Shown here piece after piece: positions 1 through 8,143 of a stretch of 64,000 bases of DNA. This DNA is from an uncultured Sphingomonas sp. (GTDB lineage Bacteria; Pseudomonadota; Alphaproteobacteria; Sphingomonadales; Sphingomonadaceae). The notes under the pieces were generated by a model that worked only from the letters and a program-made list of their open reading frames with translations, searched no databases and was not told the origin of the DNA. The translations under genes and the position numbers were made by a program. The stretch covers positions 124,001 to 188,000 of the forward strand of contig NZ_CAJYTI010000008.1 of the NCBI RefSeq assembly GCF_913777625.1, given 5' to 3'. How positions within the stretch are numbered: the stretch's first letter is position 1; each line of letters opens with the position of its first letter.

Positions 1-81
1 GCACCCAATGTCACCGTGCTGCGCAAACCGTTCGAATCGCACGAACTTCTGCGAAAGCTGCGCGACACGGCGCGGCGCTGA
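1..81 (+). CDS. C-terminal fragment of a response-regulator receiver domain
   Basis: The window opens inside a gene. Frame 1 reads 26 codons to a TGA at 79-81. The peptide contains LRKPF followed by an amphipathic stretch (ESHELLRKLRDTARR), matching the end of CheY-like receiver domains: the conserved Lys-Pro after beta5, then helix alpha5. Ending right after alpha5 suggests a stand-alone receiver or a protein with a C-terminal receiver, for example a hybrid kinase. It converges on nadE with only a few bases between the two stops. The upstream part is outside the window, so the full architecture cannot be seen. Confidence 0.6.
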   Translation, partial: APNVTVLRKPFESHELLRKLRDTARR

Positions 82-87
82 GCGCGT

Positions 88-2139
88 TCAGGGGAGGGCG
101 GCGCGTAGTTCCTCGACCCAGGCGGTCGCCACGCTGTCCGATGGCGCGCGCCAGTCGCCGCGCGGGCTGAGTGCCGCTGCCGCCGACACTTTCGGACCGT
201 TGGGAAGCGCCGAGCGCTTGAACTGGCTGGTCTGGAAGAAGCGGAACAGGAAGGCTTCCAACCATTTGGCGACCGTCGCCAAGTCGTACTGGTTGCGACC
301 GGCCTGCGGGAAGCCGATCGGCCAGAGCCCCGCCTCGGCATTCTTCCAGGCGTGCCAGGCGAGGAACGCCACCTTCGAAGGCTTGAGCCCGAAGCGGGCG
401 ACATGGTGCAGGAAAAAGTCGTGCAGTTCGTAGGGCCCGATACGCTCCTGCGTGCTCTGCATCTTGCCGTCGGGGCCTGCAGGCACCAGCTCGGGCGAGA
501 TTTCGGTGTCGAGGATCGAGAGCAGCACCGTTGCGGCTTCGCCGTCGAACTGGCCGCTCGCGACGCTCCAGCGGATGAGGTACTGGATCAGCGTCTTGGG
601 CACGCCGGCATTGACGCCGTAATGGCTCATCTGGTCGCCCACGCCATAGGTGCACCAGCCCAGCGCCAATTCGGACAGGTCGCCGGTGCCGAGCACGAAG
701 CCGTGATTCTGGTTGGCGAGGCGGAACAGATAATCGGTACGCAGGCCCGCCTGCACATTCTCGAACGTGATGTCGTAGACCGGCTCGCCGCCGGCGAACG
801 GATGGCCGATATCGGTCAGCATCTGGCGGGCGGTGGGCCGGATGTCGATTTCCGCGGCGGTGATGCCGATCGCGCGCATCAGCGCCCAGGCGTTCGACTT
901 GGTGCCTTCGCTCGTCGCGAAGCCGGGCATGGTATAGCCGAGAATGTCGGTGCGCGGCCGGCCGAGGCGATCCATCGCCTTGGCCGCAACGATCAGCGCA
1001 TGGGTCGAATCGAGCCCGCCGGAAATGCCGATGACCAGCGACTTGCTGCGGGTCGCAGCGAGACGCTGGCGCAGGCCCTCCACCTGGATGTTGAATGCTT
1101 CGTAGCAATCCTCCTCGAGCGCCGCGGGCGTGTTCGGCACGAAGGGGAAGCGGCGGACCGGGCGGATCAGCCCGCGATCGGTCAGATCCGGCTGGTGCTG
1201 AAAGGCAATCCGGCGGAAGCGCATCTCGGGGTGGCCTGCGTTGCGGGCATTGTCGTTGAAGGTACCGTCGCGCAGCCGCTCCTGGCGCAGTCGCTCCAGA
1301 TCGAGATCGGCATAGGTGATCGCATCCGCCAGCTCGAAGCGCTGCGACCCGGCCAGCTTCTCGCCGAATTCGTAGATCAGCCCCTGGCCGTCCCACGCCA
1401 GGTCGGTCGTGCTCTCGCCCGGTCCCGAGGCGGAATAGAGATAGGCCGAAATCGTCCGCGAGCTCTGCGACGCGCAGAGCAGTTCGCGCTCGCGGCCCTT
1501 GCCGATCACGATGTTGGAGGCGGAGAGGTTGCATAGCACCAGTGCACCCGCCATCGCGCCTTCGGTGGAGGGGGGCTGGGGCGCCCAATAGTCCTCGCAG
1601 ATCTCGATATGGAAGACGAAGTCGAGCAGGTCCTCGGCTGCGAACAGCAGGTCGGCACCGAACGGGACGGTCTCGCCGGCGACGGCGATCGCCAGATCGC
1701 GCAGGCCTGCGCCCGAAGCGAACCAGCGCTTCTCGTAATATTCCCGGTAGTTGGGCAGATAGGTCTTCGGTACGACGCCGAGGATCCGGCCCCGGGCGAT
1801 CGCGACGGCGCAATTGTACAGCCGCCCGTTGCGTGGGAGGGCCGCGCCGACCAGCAGCACCGGTTTCAGGGTGCGGCTTGCCGCGACGACCGCAGCGAGG
1901 CCCGCCTCTGTCGCAGCGAGGATGGCATCCTGCAGGTGCAGATCGTCGATCGCGTAGCTGGTGATGTTGAGTTCGGGAAAAACGAGGATGTCCGCGCCGG
2001 CTTCATGCCCCTGCCGGGCCAGCGCAACGGTAGCGCGCGCGTTGGCGGCAGGATCGGCGACGGTGCCGACGGGGGTGCAGACGCCCGCCCGGATCATCCC
2101 GTGGCGGTGGAGCGCGAAGAACGGATGCGGTTCGGCCAT
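88..2139 (-). CDS. nadE: Glutamine-dependent NAD(+) synthetase
   Basis: Makes NAD from nicotinate adenine dinucleotide, ATP and glutamine in the cytosol, the last step of NAD synthesis. The 683-residue protein has the two-domain layout of the glutamine-hydrolysing class. The N-terminal nitrilase-like amidase carries the triad context (Glu in FPELN, Lys in PKTYLPNY, Cys in EICEDYW). The C-terminal synthetase has the ATP PP-loop SGGLDST and the block [19 protein letters not shown]. The length is normal for this class. The start is ATG at 2139; a later in-frame Met (HGMIRAGV) would fit the amidase core but removes residues seen in homologues. pncB at 11.1-12.4 kb supplies an earlier salvage step. 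Confidence 0.95.
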   Translation of the reverse strand: MAEPHPFFALHRHGMIRAGVCTPVGTVADPAANARATVALARQGHEAGADILVFPELNITSYAIDDLHLQDAILAATEAGLAAVVAASRTLKPVLLVGAALPRNGRLYNCAVAIARGRILGVVPKTYLPNYREYYEKRWFASGAGLRDLAIAVAGETVPFGADLLFAAEDLLDFVFHIEICEDYWAPQPPSTEGAMAGALVLCNLSASNIVIGKGRERELLCASQSSRTISAYLYSASGPGESTTDLAWDGQGLIYEFGEKLAGSQRFELADAITYADLDLERLRQERLRDGTFNDNARNAGHPEMRFRRIAFQHQPDLTDRGLIRPVRRFPFVPNTPAALEEDCYEAFNIQVEGLRQRLAATRSKSLVIGISGGLDSTHALIVAAKAMDRLGRPRTDILGYTMPGFATSEGTKSNAWALMRAIGITAAEIDIRPTARQMLTDIGHPFAGGEPVYDITFENVQAGLRTDYLFRLANQNHGFVLGTGDLSELALGWCTYGVGDQMSHYGVNAGVPKTLIQYLIRWSVASGQFDGEAATVLLSILDTEISPELVPAGPDGKMQSTQERIGPYELHDFFLHHVARFGLKPSKVAFLAWHAWKNAEAGLWPIGFPQAGRNQYDLATVAKWLEAFLFRFFQTSQFKRSALPNGPKVSAAAALSPRGDWRAPSDSVATAWVEELRAALP

Positions 2140-2209
2140 GGCGCTGTCCTATGCCGGGGACCATGGCCTGCCAACCCCGCGGGCGCGGGTTTGCTCCGTA
2201 CGCGACATG

Positions 2210-2233
2210 GCCCCACCGTTTCGGTGGTGGGGC
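2210..2233. terminator. GC-rich hairpin between nadE and the L,D-transpeptidase gene
   Basis: GCCCCACC and GGTGGTGGGGC arms around a TTTC loop form a strong stem 14 bp past the stop of the minus-strand gene at 2247. There is no clear U-run, so it may be a weak terminator or an mRNA 3' stabiliser. Confidence 0.35.
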
Positions 2234-2246
2234 TTGAAGCTGGACG

Positions 2247-2975
2247 TTACGCCTTGGCCGCGTAGATCATGCGGCCGGGGCCGAGCCGCTCGAACACCTT
2301 GGCCAGCTGGCGTTCGCCGACCGCGAAGCAGCCCTGGCTGCGGCCGAGCTTGCCGTGCTTGGCGATCATGTCGGGGTTCGCATACCAGGCGGAGTGGATC
2401 ACGATCGCGCGGGCGAGTGCATTGTTGTTCGTCGGGTCCAGTCCGATCAGCCGCTGGGAATCGCCGTGCTTGCCGACATAATAATCCGCGGTCAGGAACG
2501 CGCCTTCGCAGGTCGCTTCCGAATTGATCGCGTTGGAAAAACGCTGGAGCACGCCGGTGTGCCCCGGATCGGAACCGATACCGTGCGCGACGAGCAGCGG
2601 CTCTACCTCGCCGGTGCCCATGTTCACCAGGAAGAAGCGCGCCTCGGCAGAGGATTTGGAGAAATCGGCAATCGCGATTCGGTCGTGCGTATCCACGCGC
2701 ATCGAATGACGGTCGAGCGCCGCGGTCGCGCGCTTGAACAGCTCGGGGCGAATGCCGGCAGGCATGATCCGCGCCTGTGCGGCGACCTTGGGTGCTTCTC
2801 CCAGCGTCGCGGCATGTGCCGGCTGGATGCGCGGCGGAACCGGCGCGGGTGCCGCAGACGCCATCGTCGTGCCGATCGTCCGTGAGGCGCAGGCCGAAAC
2901 CGCCGCGCCGCTCGCCATCACCAGCGCCGATTTGAGCAGCGCCCGACGCGATTGAATCATAGCCTCAGACTTCAT
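2247..2975 (-). CDS. L,D-transpeptidase catalytic-domain family lipoprotein
   Basis: Predicted secreted protein of about 242 residues of the YkuD-like murein L,D-transpeptidase family. The C-terminal region has the His of VIHSAWY and then GRSQGCFAV, the SxGC catalytic cysteine motif. The N-terminus has twin arginines (SRRALLKSA) and a hydrophobic stretch ending in VSAC, so both Tat-type export and lipidation are possible. An Ala/Pro-rich linker follows. Start choice: ATG 2975 or ATG 2960. The second has GAGG only 3 nt upstream; an earlier Met at 3017 would add residues before the signal peptide and is less likely. It stands alone between nadE and the mtn operon. The substrate is not shown by the sequence. 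Confidence 0.8.
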   Translation of the reverse strand: MKSEAMIQSRRALLKSALVMASGAAVSACASRTIGTTMASAAPAPVPPRIQPAHAATLGEAPKVAAQARIMPAGIRPELFKRATAALDRHSMRVDTHDRIAIADFSKSSAEARFFLVNMGTGEVEPLLVAHGIGSDPGHTGVLQRFSNAINSEATCEGAFLTADYYVGKHGDSQRLIGLDPTNNNALARAIVIHSAWYANPDMIAKHGKLGRSQGCFAVGERQLAKVFERLGPGRMIYAAKA

Positions 2976-3258
2976 GATATTGTTCTGCGCCCGCAAATTT
3001 CTGTCATGCCCGAGCAACCCTATAGCAGAAGCAGCGTTAACGATGCGCTTGCCATCACCGGTGACGGCTGCGTTTCGGCGCGCGCGCTGCCCGGTTCACC
3101 GATCCGTCATGCCGTTTCGAGACAGATCGGTTGTTCCGGCCTTTCCCCTATTGTGCCGTTGCAGGCGAATCGCGCGGCGCCGCGGTCTCGCGTCTTCTGT
3201 GCTCTGGCGTAGAAAAAATGCCTGTCGCGCCGCGCCTGCGAAGCGCTAGAGGCGGCAC

Positions 3259-3885
3259 ATGACCATGTCCTATGAACAGGCTGTCGCGGCGCTGATCGAG
3301 GTGGGCCGGCGCCTTGACGCGCGCGGCTGGGCACCGGCGACCTCGGGCAATTATTCGGCGCGGCTCGACGATGGCAGCATCGCGCTGACCGTCTCCGGCC
3401 GGCACAAGGGCCGCCTGACCGCGGACGGCATCATGCGCGTCGATCTCGACGGGCGACCAATTACCGCCGGCAAGCCTTCGGCGGAAACCGATCTGCACCT
3501 GGCGATCTACCGGCTGTTCCCGGATGCCGGGGCGGTGCTCCACGGCCATTCCCCCAATGCGGTGGGCCTGAGCCGCGCGACCGCCGCGGATGGCTGGACG
3601 CTGGCCGGCCACGAGATGCTCAAGGCATATCCGGGCCACACCACCCACGAAGCCGAGGTGCGGCTGCCGATCGTCGACAACAGCCAGGACATGGACGTGA
3701 TCCAGGCCGCGATTGCGCCGGCGCTGCTGGCCCCGGGCGCCATTCCGGCGTATCTTATTCGCAGCCATGGGCTCTATGCCTGGGGCAAGGACGTGGACGA
3801 GGCCGAGCGCGTGCTCGAGGCGACCGAATGGATGATCGCCGCCGAACTCGCCGAGGCCAGCTTCAGACAGGCAGGGGCACGATGA
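3259..3885 (+). CDS. mtnB: Methylthioribulose-1-phosphate dehydratase
   Basis: Dehydrates 5-methylthioribulose-1-phosphate to the 2,3-diketo compound in the methionine salvage pathway. At 208 residues it is a class II aldolase/adducin-fold protein. Zinc-ligand histidines are visible in VLHGHSPNAV and IRSHGLYAWG, and the substrate-binding TSGNYSARL sits near the N-terminus. It starts at ATG 3259 behind a GAGG-like site. First gene of a four-gene operon; its TGA overlaps the ATG of mtnD. No SAM-type riboswitch was recognised in the 240 bp upstream. Rhamnulose or fuculose aldolases share the fold, but the neighbours make mtnB the clear choice. Confidence 0.93.
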   Translation: MTMSYEQAVAALIEVGRRLDARGWAPATSGNYSARLDDGSIALTVSGRHKGRLTADGIMRVDLDGRPITAGKPSAETDLHLAIYRLFPDAGAVLHGHSPNAVGLSRATAADGWTLAGHEMLKAYPGHTTHEAEVRLPIVDNSQDMDVIQAAIAPALLAPGAIPAYLIRSHGLYAWGKDVDEAERVLEATEWMIAAELAEASFRQAGAR

Positions 3886-4430
3886 GCCAGCTTCGAATCT
3901 TCGCGGAAACCGGGAACGCTTCGCTGCTCGACACCCGCGATCCGGTGACGATCGCCGAGGAACTGGCAATTCACGGCGTGCGCTTCGAGCGCTGGCCGTC
4001 GCGCCCGATCGCAGCCGATGCTGACCAAGACGCAGTGCTGGCCGCCTTCGCGCCCGAGGTTGCGCGACTGAAGGCGGAGCAGGGCTATCGATCGGTCGAC
4101 GTGATCCGGATGGTGCCGGATCACCCCGAAAAGGACGTACTTCGCACCAAGTTCCTGTCCGAGCACTGCCATGCCGAGGACGAAGTGCGCTTCTTCGTCG
4201 AGGGGGAGGGGCTGTTCACACTCCATCTCAACAACCGCGTCTATGCCGTTCTATGCGAGGAGGGGGATCTGATCTCCGTGCCCGCCGGCACGCCGCATTG
4301 GTTCGACATGGGGCCAGCCCCGCGCTTCACCGCGATCCGCCTGTTCACCAATCCCGACGGCTGGATCGCGCAGTTCACCGGCGACGCGATCGCCGACCGT
4401 TTTCCGCGTCACGAGCCCGTCGCCGCCTGA
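3882..4430 (+). CDS. mtnD: Acireductone dioxygenase
   Basis: Cupin enzyme that oxidises acireductone, giving the 2-keto acid precursor of methionine plus formate with Fe(II), or an off-pathway product with Ni(II). The 182-residue protein has the expected metal ligands: His95, His97 and Glu101 in [11 protein letters not shown] and His139 in [11 protein letters not shown]. The ATG at 3882 overlaps the mtnB stop by 4 nt and follows AGGGG, which fixes this start against a longer frame beginning at 3828 inside mtnB. The enzyme order B-D-C-A matches the pathway. Confidence 0.94.
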   Translation: MSQLRIFAETGNASLLDTRDPVTIAEELAIHGVRFERWPSRPIAADADQDAVLAAFAPEVARLKAEQGYRSVDVIRMVPDHPEKDVLRTKFLSEHCHAEDEVRFFVEGEGLFTLHLNNRVYAVLCEEGDLISVPAGTPHWFDMGPAPRFTAIRLFTNPDGWIAQFTGDAIADRFPRHEPVAA

Positions 4431-4452
4431 GCGCGACGCATCGAGAGACACC

Positions 4453-5085
4453 ATGACCCAGCCCAAGGCCGTCCTGCTCGACATCGAGGGGACCACCAGC
4501 AGCATCGCCTTTGTCGCGGAGGTGCTGTTTCCCTATGCTGCCAAGCATTTGGCAGCCTATGTTGCCAACCATTCCGAGGAGGTCGCGCCGATCCTCGCTG
4601 AGGTGCCGGGCGACGACAAGGTCGCGACGCTGCTCGAGTGGATCGCGGAGGATCGCAAGGCAACGCCGCTCAAGACGCTGCAGGGGCTGGTCTGGGCGCA
4701 GGGCTATGCCGATGGCACGCTGAAGGGGCATGTCTATCCCGATACCCCCGAGGCGCTGCATCGCTGGTACACGGCTGGGGTCTCGATCTACATCTACTCC
4801 TCGGGCTCGATCGCGGCGCAGAAGCTGATCTTCGGCCACTCGGTTGCGGGCGATCTGACGCCGATGCTTTCCGGCTATTTCGACACCACCACCGGGCCGA
4901 AGCGCGAGGTTGAGAGTTACACGAAGATTGCGGCTGCAATTGCATGTGAAACAAAGGAAATCCTGTTCGTGTCAGATATGCAGCCCGAGGTGGATGCCGC
5001 GCGCGCGGCGGGGCTGGGCGCCTTGTTGATCGATCGTACCGGCGGCCCTGCCGACCTCCACTCGCTCGCGGAGATTCGCCTGTGA
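4453..5085 (+). CDS. mtnC: Enolase-phosphatase (acireductone synthase)
   Basis: Bifunctional HAD-superfamily enzyme that enolises and then dephosphorylates 2,3-diketo-5-methylthiopentyl-1-phosphate to acireductone. Its 210 residues carry the MtnC-type motif [11 protein letters not shown] (Asp10, Glu12), motif II SSGS near residues 115-120, and motif III with [13 protein letters not shown] near the C-terminus, where the aspartate and following acidic residues hold Mg2+. Its TGA overlaps the GTG start of mtnA. It lies 22 nt after mtnD. Confidence 0.94.
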   Translation: MTQPKAVLLDIEGTTSSIAFVAEVLFPYAAKHLAAYVANHSEEVAPILAEVPGDDKVATLLEWIAEDRKATPLKTLQGLVWAQGYADGTLKGHVYPDTPEALHRWYTAGVSIYIYSSGSIAAQKLIFGHSVAGDLTPMLSGYFDTTTGPKREVESYTKIAAAIACETKEILFVSDMQPEVDAARAAGLGALLIDRTGGPADLHSLAEIRL

Positions 5086-6128
5086 TCCTCGAAGGCCAGC
5101 ACAACCGCTCGATCGCTCGGACGACGGACGGGCAGGGGATCCGCATCCTCGACCAGCGCCAGCTCCCCTGGGAGATCCGCTGGGTCGAACTGCGCGACCT
5201 GGATGCCGCGGCGGTCGCGATCCGCGAGATGTGGACGCGCGGGGCGCCGATGATCGGTGCCACCGCCGCCTATGGGTTCGCGATGGGTCTCGCGGTCGAC
5301 GCCAGCGATGCGGGGCTCGCGGCGGCTTATGCAACGCTGGTCGAGACCCGGCCGACCGCGATCAACCTGCGCTGGGCGCTCGATCAGGTCCGTGCGGCGG
5401 TCGAGCCGCTGCCGGCGGCCGAGCGCGCCGCTGCCGCCTTCGCCCGGGCCGACGCGATCTGCGACGAGGATGCCGAGCTGTGCCGCGCGATCGGCGAGCA
5501 TGGTCTGGCCCTGTTGCGCGATCTGCACGCGAAGAACCCGGGGCGCCCGCTCAACATCCTGACCCATTGCAATGCCGGCTGGCTCGCGACGGTGGATTAC
5601 GGCACGGCCACGGCGCCGATCTATCTCGCGCATGACGCTGGCATCCCGGTGCATGTCTGGGTCGACGAGACCCGCCCGCGCAACCAGGGCGCGCTACTCA
5701 CCGCGTTCGAGCTGCGCAACCACGGCGTGCCGCACACGGTGATCGCCGACAATGCCGGCGGCCTGCTGATGATGCAGGGGCAGGTCGACGCGGTGATCGT
5801 CGGTACCGATCGGGTGACTGCCAATGGCGACGTCTGCAACAAGATCGGCACCTATCTGAAGGCGCTGGCGGCGCACGACAATGGCGTGCCCTTTTATGTG
5901 GCGCTGCCTTACACGACCTTCGATCCCGCGACTGTCAGCGGTGCCGACATCCCGATCGAGGGGCGGTCCGCCGAAGAAGTGACGCGGCTGTCCGGCCCCG
6001 ACGCAGCGGGCCGGATCACCACGATCCGCGTGACGGACTCGCCGGCAGTGAACCCCGCTTTCGACGTCACCCCGGCGCGGCTGGTGACTGGCTATATCAC
6101 CGAGCGCGGGGTGCTCGACCGGATCTGA
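5082..6128 (+). CDS. mtnA: S-methyl-5-thioribose-1-phosphate isomerase
   Basis: Isomerises methylthioribose-1-phosphate to methylthioribulose-1-phosphate, the substrate of MtnB. The 348-residue protein belongs to the eIF2B-like family: it shows [13 protein letters not shown] near the N-terminus, [10 protein letters not shown] with the catalytic cysteine, and [19 protein letters not shown] with the catalytic aspartate. The start is GTG at 5082, overlapping the mtnC stop as GTGA, so translation is probably coupled. It is the last gene of the operon and converges on the aminotransferase gene 3 nt away. Confidence 0.95.
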   Translation: MILEGQHNRSIARTTDGQGIRILDQRQLPWEIRWVELRDLDAAAVAIREMWTRGAPMIGATAAYGFAMGLAVDASDAGLAAAYATLVETRPTAINLRWALDQVRAAVEPLPAAERAAAAFARADAICDEDAELCRAIGEHGLALLRDLHAKNPGRPLNILTHCNAGWLATVDYGTATAPIYLAHDAGIPVHVWVDETRPRNQGALLTAFELRNHGVPHTVIADNAGGLLMMQGQVDAVIVGTDRVTANGDVCNKIGTYLKALAAHDNGVPFYVALPYTTFDPATVSGADIPIEGRSAEEVTRLSGPDAAGRITTIRVTDSPAVNPAFDVTPARLVTGYITERGVLDRI

Positions 6129-6131
6129 GCG

Positions 6132-7286
6132 TCAGCCGAGCGCTGCGCGCCAGGCGGTGACCCGCGCTATCGCCGCGTCCAGCACGTCGTCTTCCTTGAC
6201 GAAGCAGAAGCGGACGACGTTGGTCACCGGGTCCTCGGCGTAGAAGGCGGAGACCGGGATCGTCGCGACCTTGGCTTCGTCGACCAGGCGTTCGCTGAAG
6301 GTTACGTCGTCCAGCGCGATGCCCGAGGCGGTGAGGTCGACCGACAGGAAATAGGTGGCGGCGCTCGACAATACGGCGAAGCCCGCGTCGCGCAGCCCTG
6401 CCGCCAGCCGGTCGCGGCCGGCCTGGAAGCGATCGCGCGCGGCATGGATCCAGCCGTCCTGGGTCGCCAGCCCCTCGGCCACTGCCCATTGCAGGTTGGG
6501 CGGCGTCGTGAAGGTGAGGAACTGGTGCGCCTTGGCCAGCACACGGGCGAGGGGCGGAGCCGCGCACATCCAGCCGACCTTGAAGCCAGTCAGCGCGAAG
6601 ATCTTGCCGGCACTGCCGATCTTCACGGTTCGCTCGCGCATGCCGGGAAAGCCGAGCAGGGGCAGGTGGCGCGCGCCGTCGAAGGTCACCTGCTCCCAAA
6701 CCTCGTCGCAGATCGCGGTCAGGTCATGCGCAACGCAAAATTCGGCGAGCATCGCCAGATCCTCGGCGCTGGTCATCGTTGCGGCGGGATTCAGCGGATT
6801 GTTGAGCAGGATCAGCCGGGTTCGGGGCGTCACCGCTGCTTCCAGGGCAGCGCGCTCGATCCGCCATTCAGGGGGACGAAGACGGACGAAGCGGGGAATG
6901 CCGCCGGCCCGGCGGATCAGCGGTACGTACGCGTCGTAGAGCGGCTGAAAGCACAGCACTTCGTCGCCGGGCTCGATCAGGGCGAGCAGCGCGGCGGCCA
7001 GCGCCTCGGTCGCGCCCGAGGTGACGATCACTTCCTCGGCCGCGAGGTTCAGCGCCTGGTGCCGGGCATAATGGTCCGCGATCGCCTGGCGCAGCTCCGG
7101 CAGGCCCGCCATGGGTGGGTATTGGTTCGACTGCTCGAGCACGGCGCGGGCCGCCGCTTCCAGCACCGTTTCCGGGCCGCGGCCATCGGCAAAGCCCTGG
7201 CCCAGGTTGATCGCGCCTTGGGCTCGCGCCCGTGCGGACATGGCCTCGAAGATGGTGGTGCCCATCGAAGAATAGATCGGGTTCAT
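6132..7286 (-). CDS. PLP-dependent class I/II aminotransferase, probable MtnE-type
   Basis: Fold-type I aminotransferase of 384 residues. The PLP lysine is in SAGKIFALTGFKVGW; other hallmarks are GLPELRQAIADHY, the NNPLNPAATM substrate/PLP block, ICDEVWEQVTF, and a C-terminal VRFCFVKEDD with the carboxylate-binding Arg. It resembles the KMTB (methionine) aminotransferase YbdL/kynurenine aminotransferase group. Its place directly opposite mtnA suggests it does the last transamination of methionine salvage (2-keto-4-methylthiobutyrate to methionine). That role is inferred from context; a general aminotransferase is the alternative. Confidence 0.8.
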   Translation of the reverse strand: MNPIYSSMGTTIFEAMSARARAQGAINLGQGFADGRGPETVLEAAARAVLEQSNQYPPMAGLPELRQAIADHYARHQALNLAAEEVIVTSGATEALAAALLALIEPGDEVLCFQPLYDAYVPLIRRAGGIPRFVRLRPPEWRIERAALEAAVTPRTRLILLNNPLNPAATMTSAEDLAMLAEFCVAHDLTAICDEVWEQVTFDGARHLPLLGFPGMRERTVKIGSAGKIFALTGFKVGWMCAAPPLARVLAKAHQFLTFTTPPNLQWAVAEGLATQDGWIHAARDRFQAGRDRLAAGLRDAGFAVLSSAATYFLSVDLTASGIALDDVTFSERLVDEAKVATIPVSAFYAEDPVTNVVRFCFVKEDDVLDAAIARVTAWRAALG

Positions 7287-7384
7287 CGCTGCCTGCTATT
7301 GCGGAGAGTGGTTGCTCCTTGCAAGCGGGTGCCGGTTCGCCGCATGACGATAGCGGTCCCTGGCCGCGTAATCGAAGGAATCTC

Positions 7385-7624
7385 ATGAGCAAGAAACCGC
7401 CCGTGCCCGCCGACTCCCAGTCTCCCTATCCGACCGCCGAGCCGCCGCATGACGGTGCCGGCGAGGGTGAGGCCATCGCCATCGCGAAGGAACAGGCCGC
7501 TGCCGCCAAGCGGCGTGGTCCTAGCAACCGCCAGATCGGCATGGGTGCAGCCATCGGCATCGGATCCGCCGCGATCGTGGCCGGGCTGCTGTACTGGAAG
7601 GGCGGTCGCAAGGATCGCAAGTAA
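7385..7624 (+). CDS. Small single-pass membrane protein, unknown function
   Basis: A 79-residue product starting at ATG 7385 behind GAAGGA. The N-terminal half is hydrophilic and rich in Pro and Ala; a helix with EQAAAAKRRG precedes one hydrophobic segment (about residues 52-71, GAAIGIGSAAIVAGLLYW) and a basic tail GGRKDRK. The charge pattern suggests an N-out or tail-anchored arrangement but does not settle topology. It is divergent from the aminotransferase gene. I do not recognise the family. Confidence 0.65.
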   Translation: MSKKPPVPADSQSPYPTAEPPHDGAGEGEAIAIAKEQAAAAKRRGPSNRQIGMGAAIGIGSAAIVAGLLYWKGGRKDRK

Positions 7625-8143
7625 GCGTCTGGCGTACGCAGCGCTTCTACGGGTGGATCGGAGGAGACGCCGTCGATCCGCCCCCTGTTCGAACACCAAT
7701 GCGCCGCCTGCGATGAAATCGTGCGGGAGCGGCTGCTTATATCGCAGGATGAATTGGGTAGGGATGTTTGCCATCGGCGCCCGCTCATTGAGCTGGTGTC
7801 GCCACCCACGTCCTGACGGAAACCCCGACACACCGGCTGCGTAAGGATTTCTCCCGATAGCCGCTTTCTGCACATGGTGACGGGTCGGTAAGGGATTGTT
7901 CCTATAATGCTCTCAACCACAGACCGGAATCGGGATTGGGAGCGCGCATGTTGGTTCGGTTTCTAGCGAGTGCGGGCGTCTGCACGGAGGCGAAGCTCGT
8001 CTCCGGTTGGAGCCGTACGCACCGTCGAAACCAGGCATGATCCGGCCGCTGCCAACCCACCGGGCAATCGATTCGGCGCGCGCGGACGCCGTGATCGGGG
8101 CCTGACCATCGGGACGCGCCAGAAGGTATCGGAAAGACCAGAA
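7625..8143. other. Long intergenic region before the chemoreceptor gene
   Basis: 519 bases with no open frame I would call. The only clear signal is a perfect TATAAT at 7903-7908. A 30-codon frame at 7947-8039 with a GGGA upstream is possible but has no recognisable feature. The minus strand here translates into a readable stretch (MANIPTQFILRYKQP) that continues into the shadow of the upstream gene and is not supported. Confidence 0.5.
7903..7908 (+). promoter_or_regulatory. Candidate -10 element (TATAAT) upstream of chemoreceptor gene
   Basis: A perfect TATAAT hexamer in otherwise GC-rich DNA. The -35 is poor: the bases 16-18 nt upstream (around GACGGG) match TTGACA weakly. If used, the mRNA leader to the receptor start at 8144 would be roughly 230 nt. 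Confidence 0.35.

Noticed and set aside
3018..3258. Possible SAM riboswitch upstream of mtnB
   Set aside because: I looked for SAM-I and SAM-II conserved pieces and saw none.
7283..7873. Minus-strand frame with a protein-like stretch (MANIPTQFILRYKQP)
   Set aside because: It continues through the small membrane-protein gene on the other strand, has no ribosome site and no family match.
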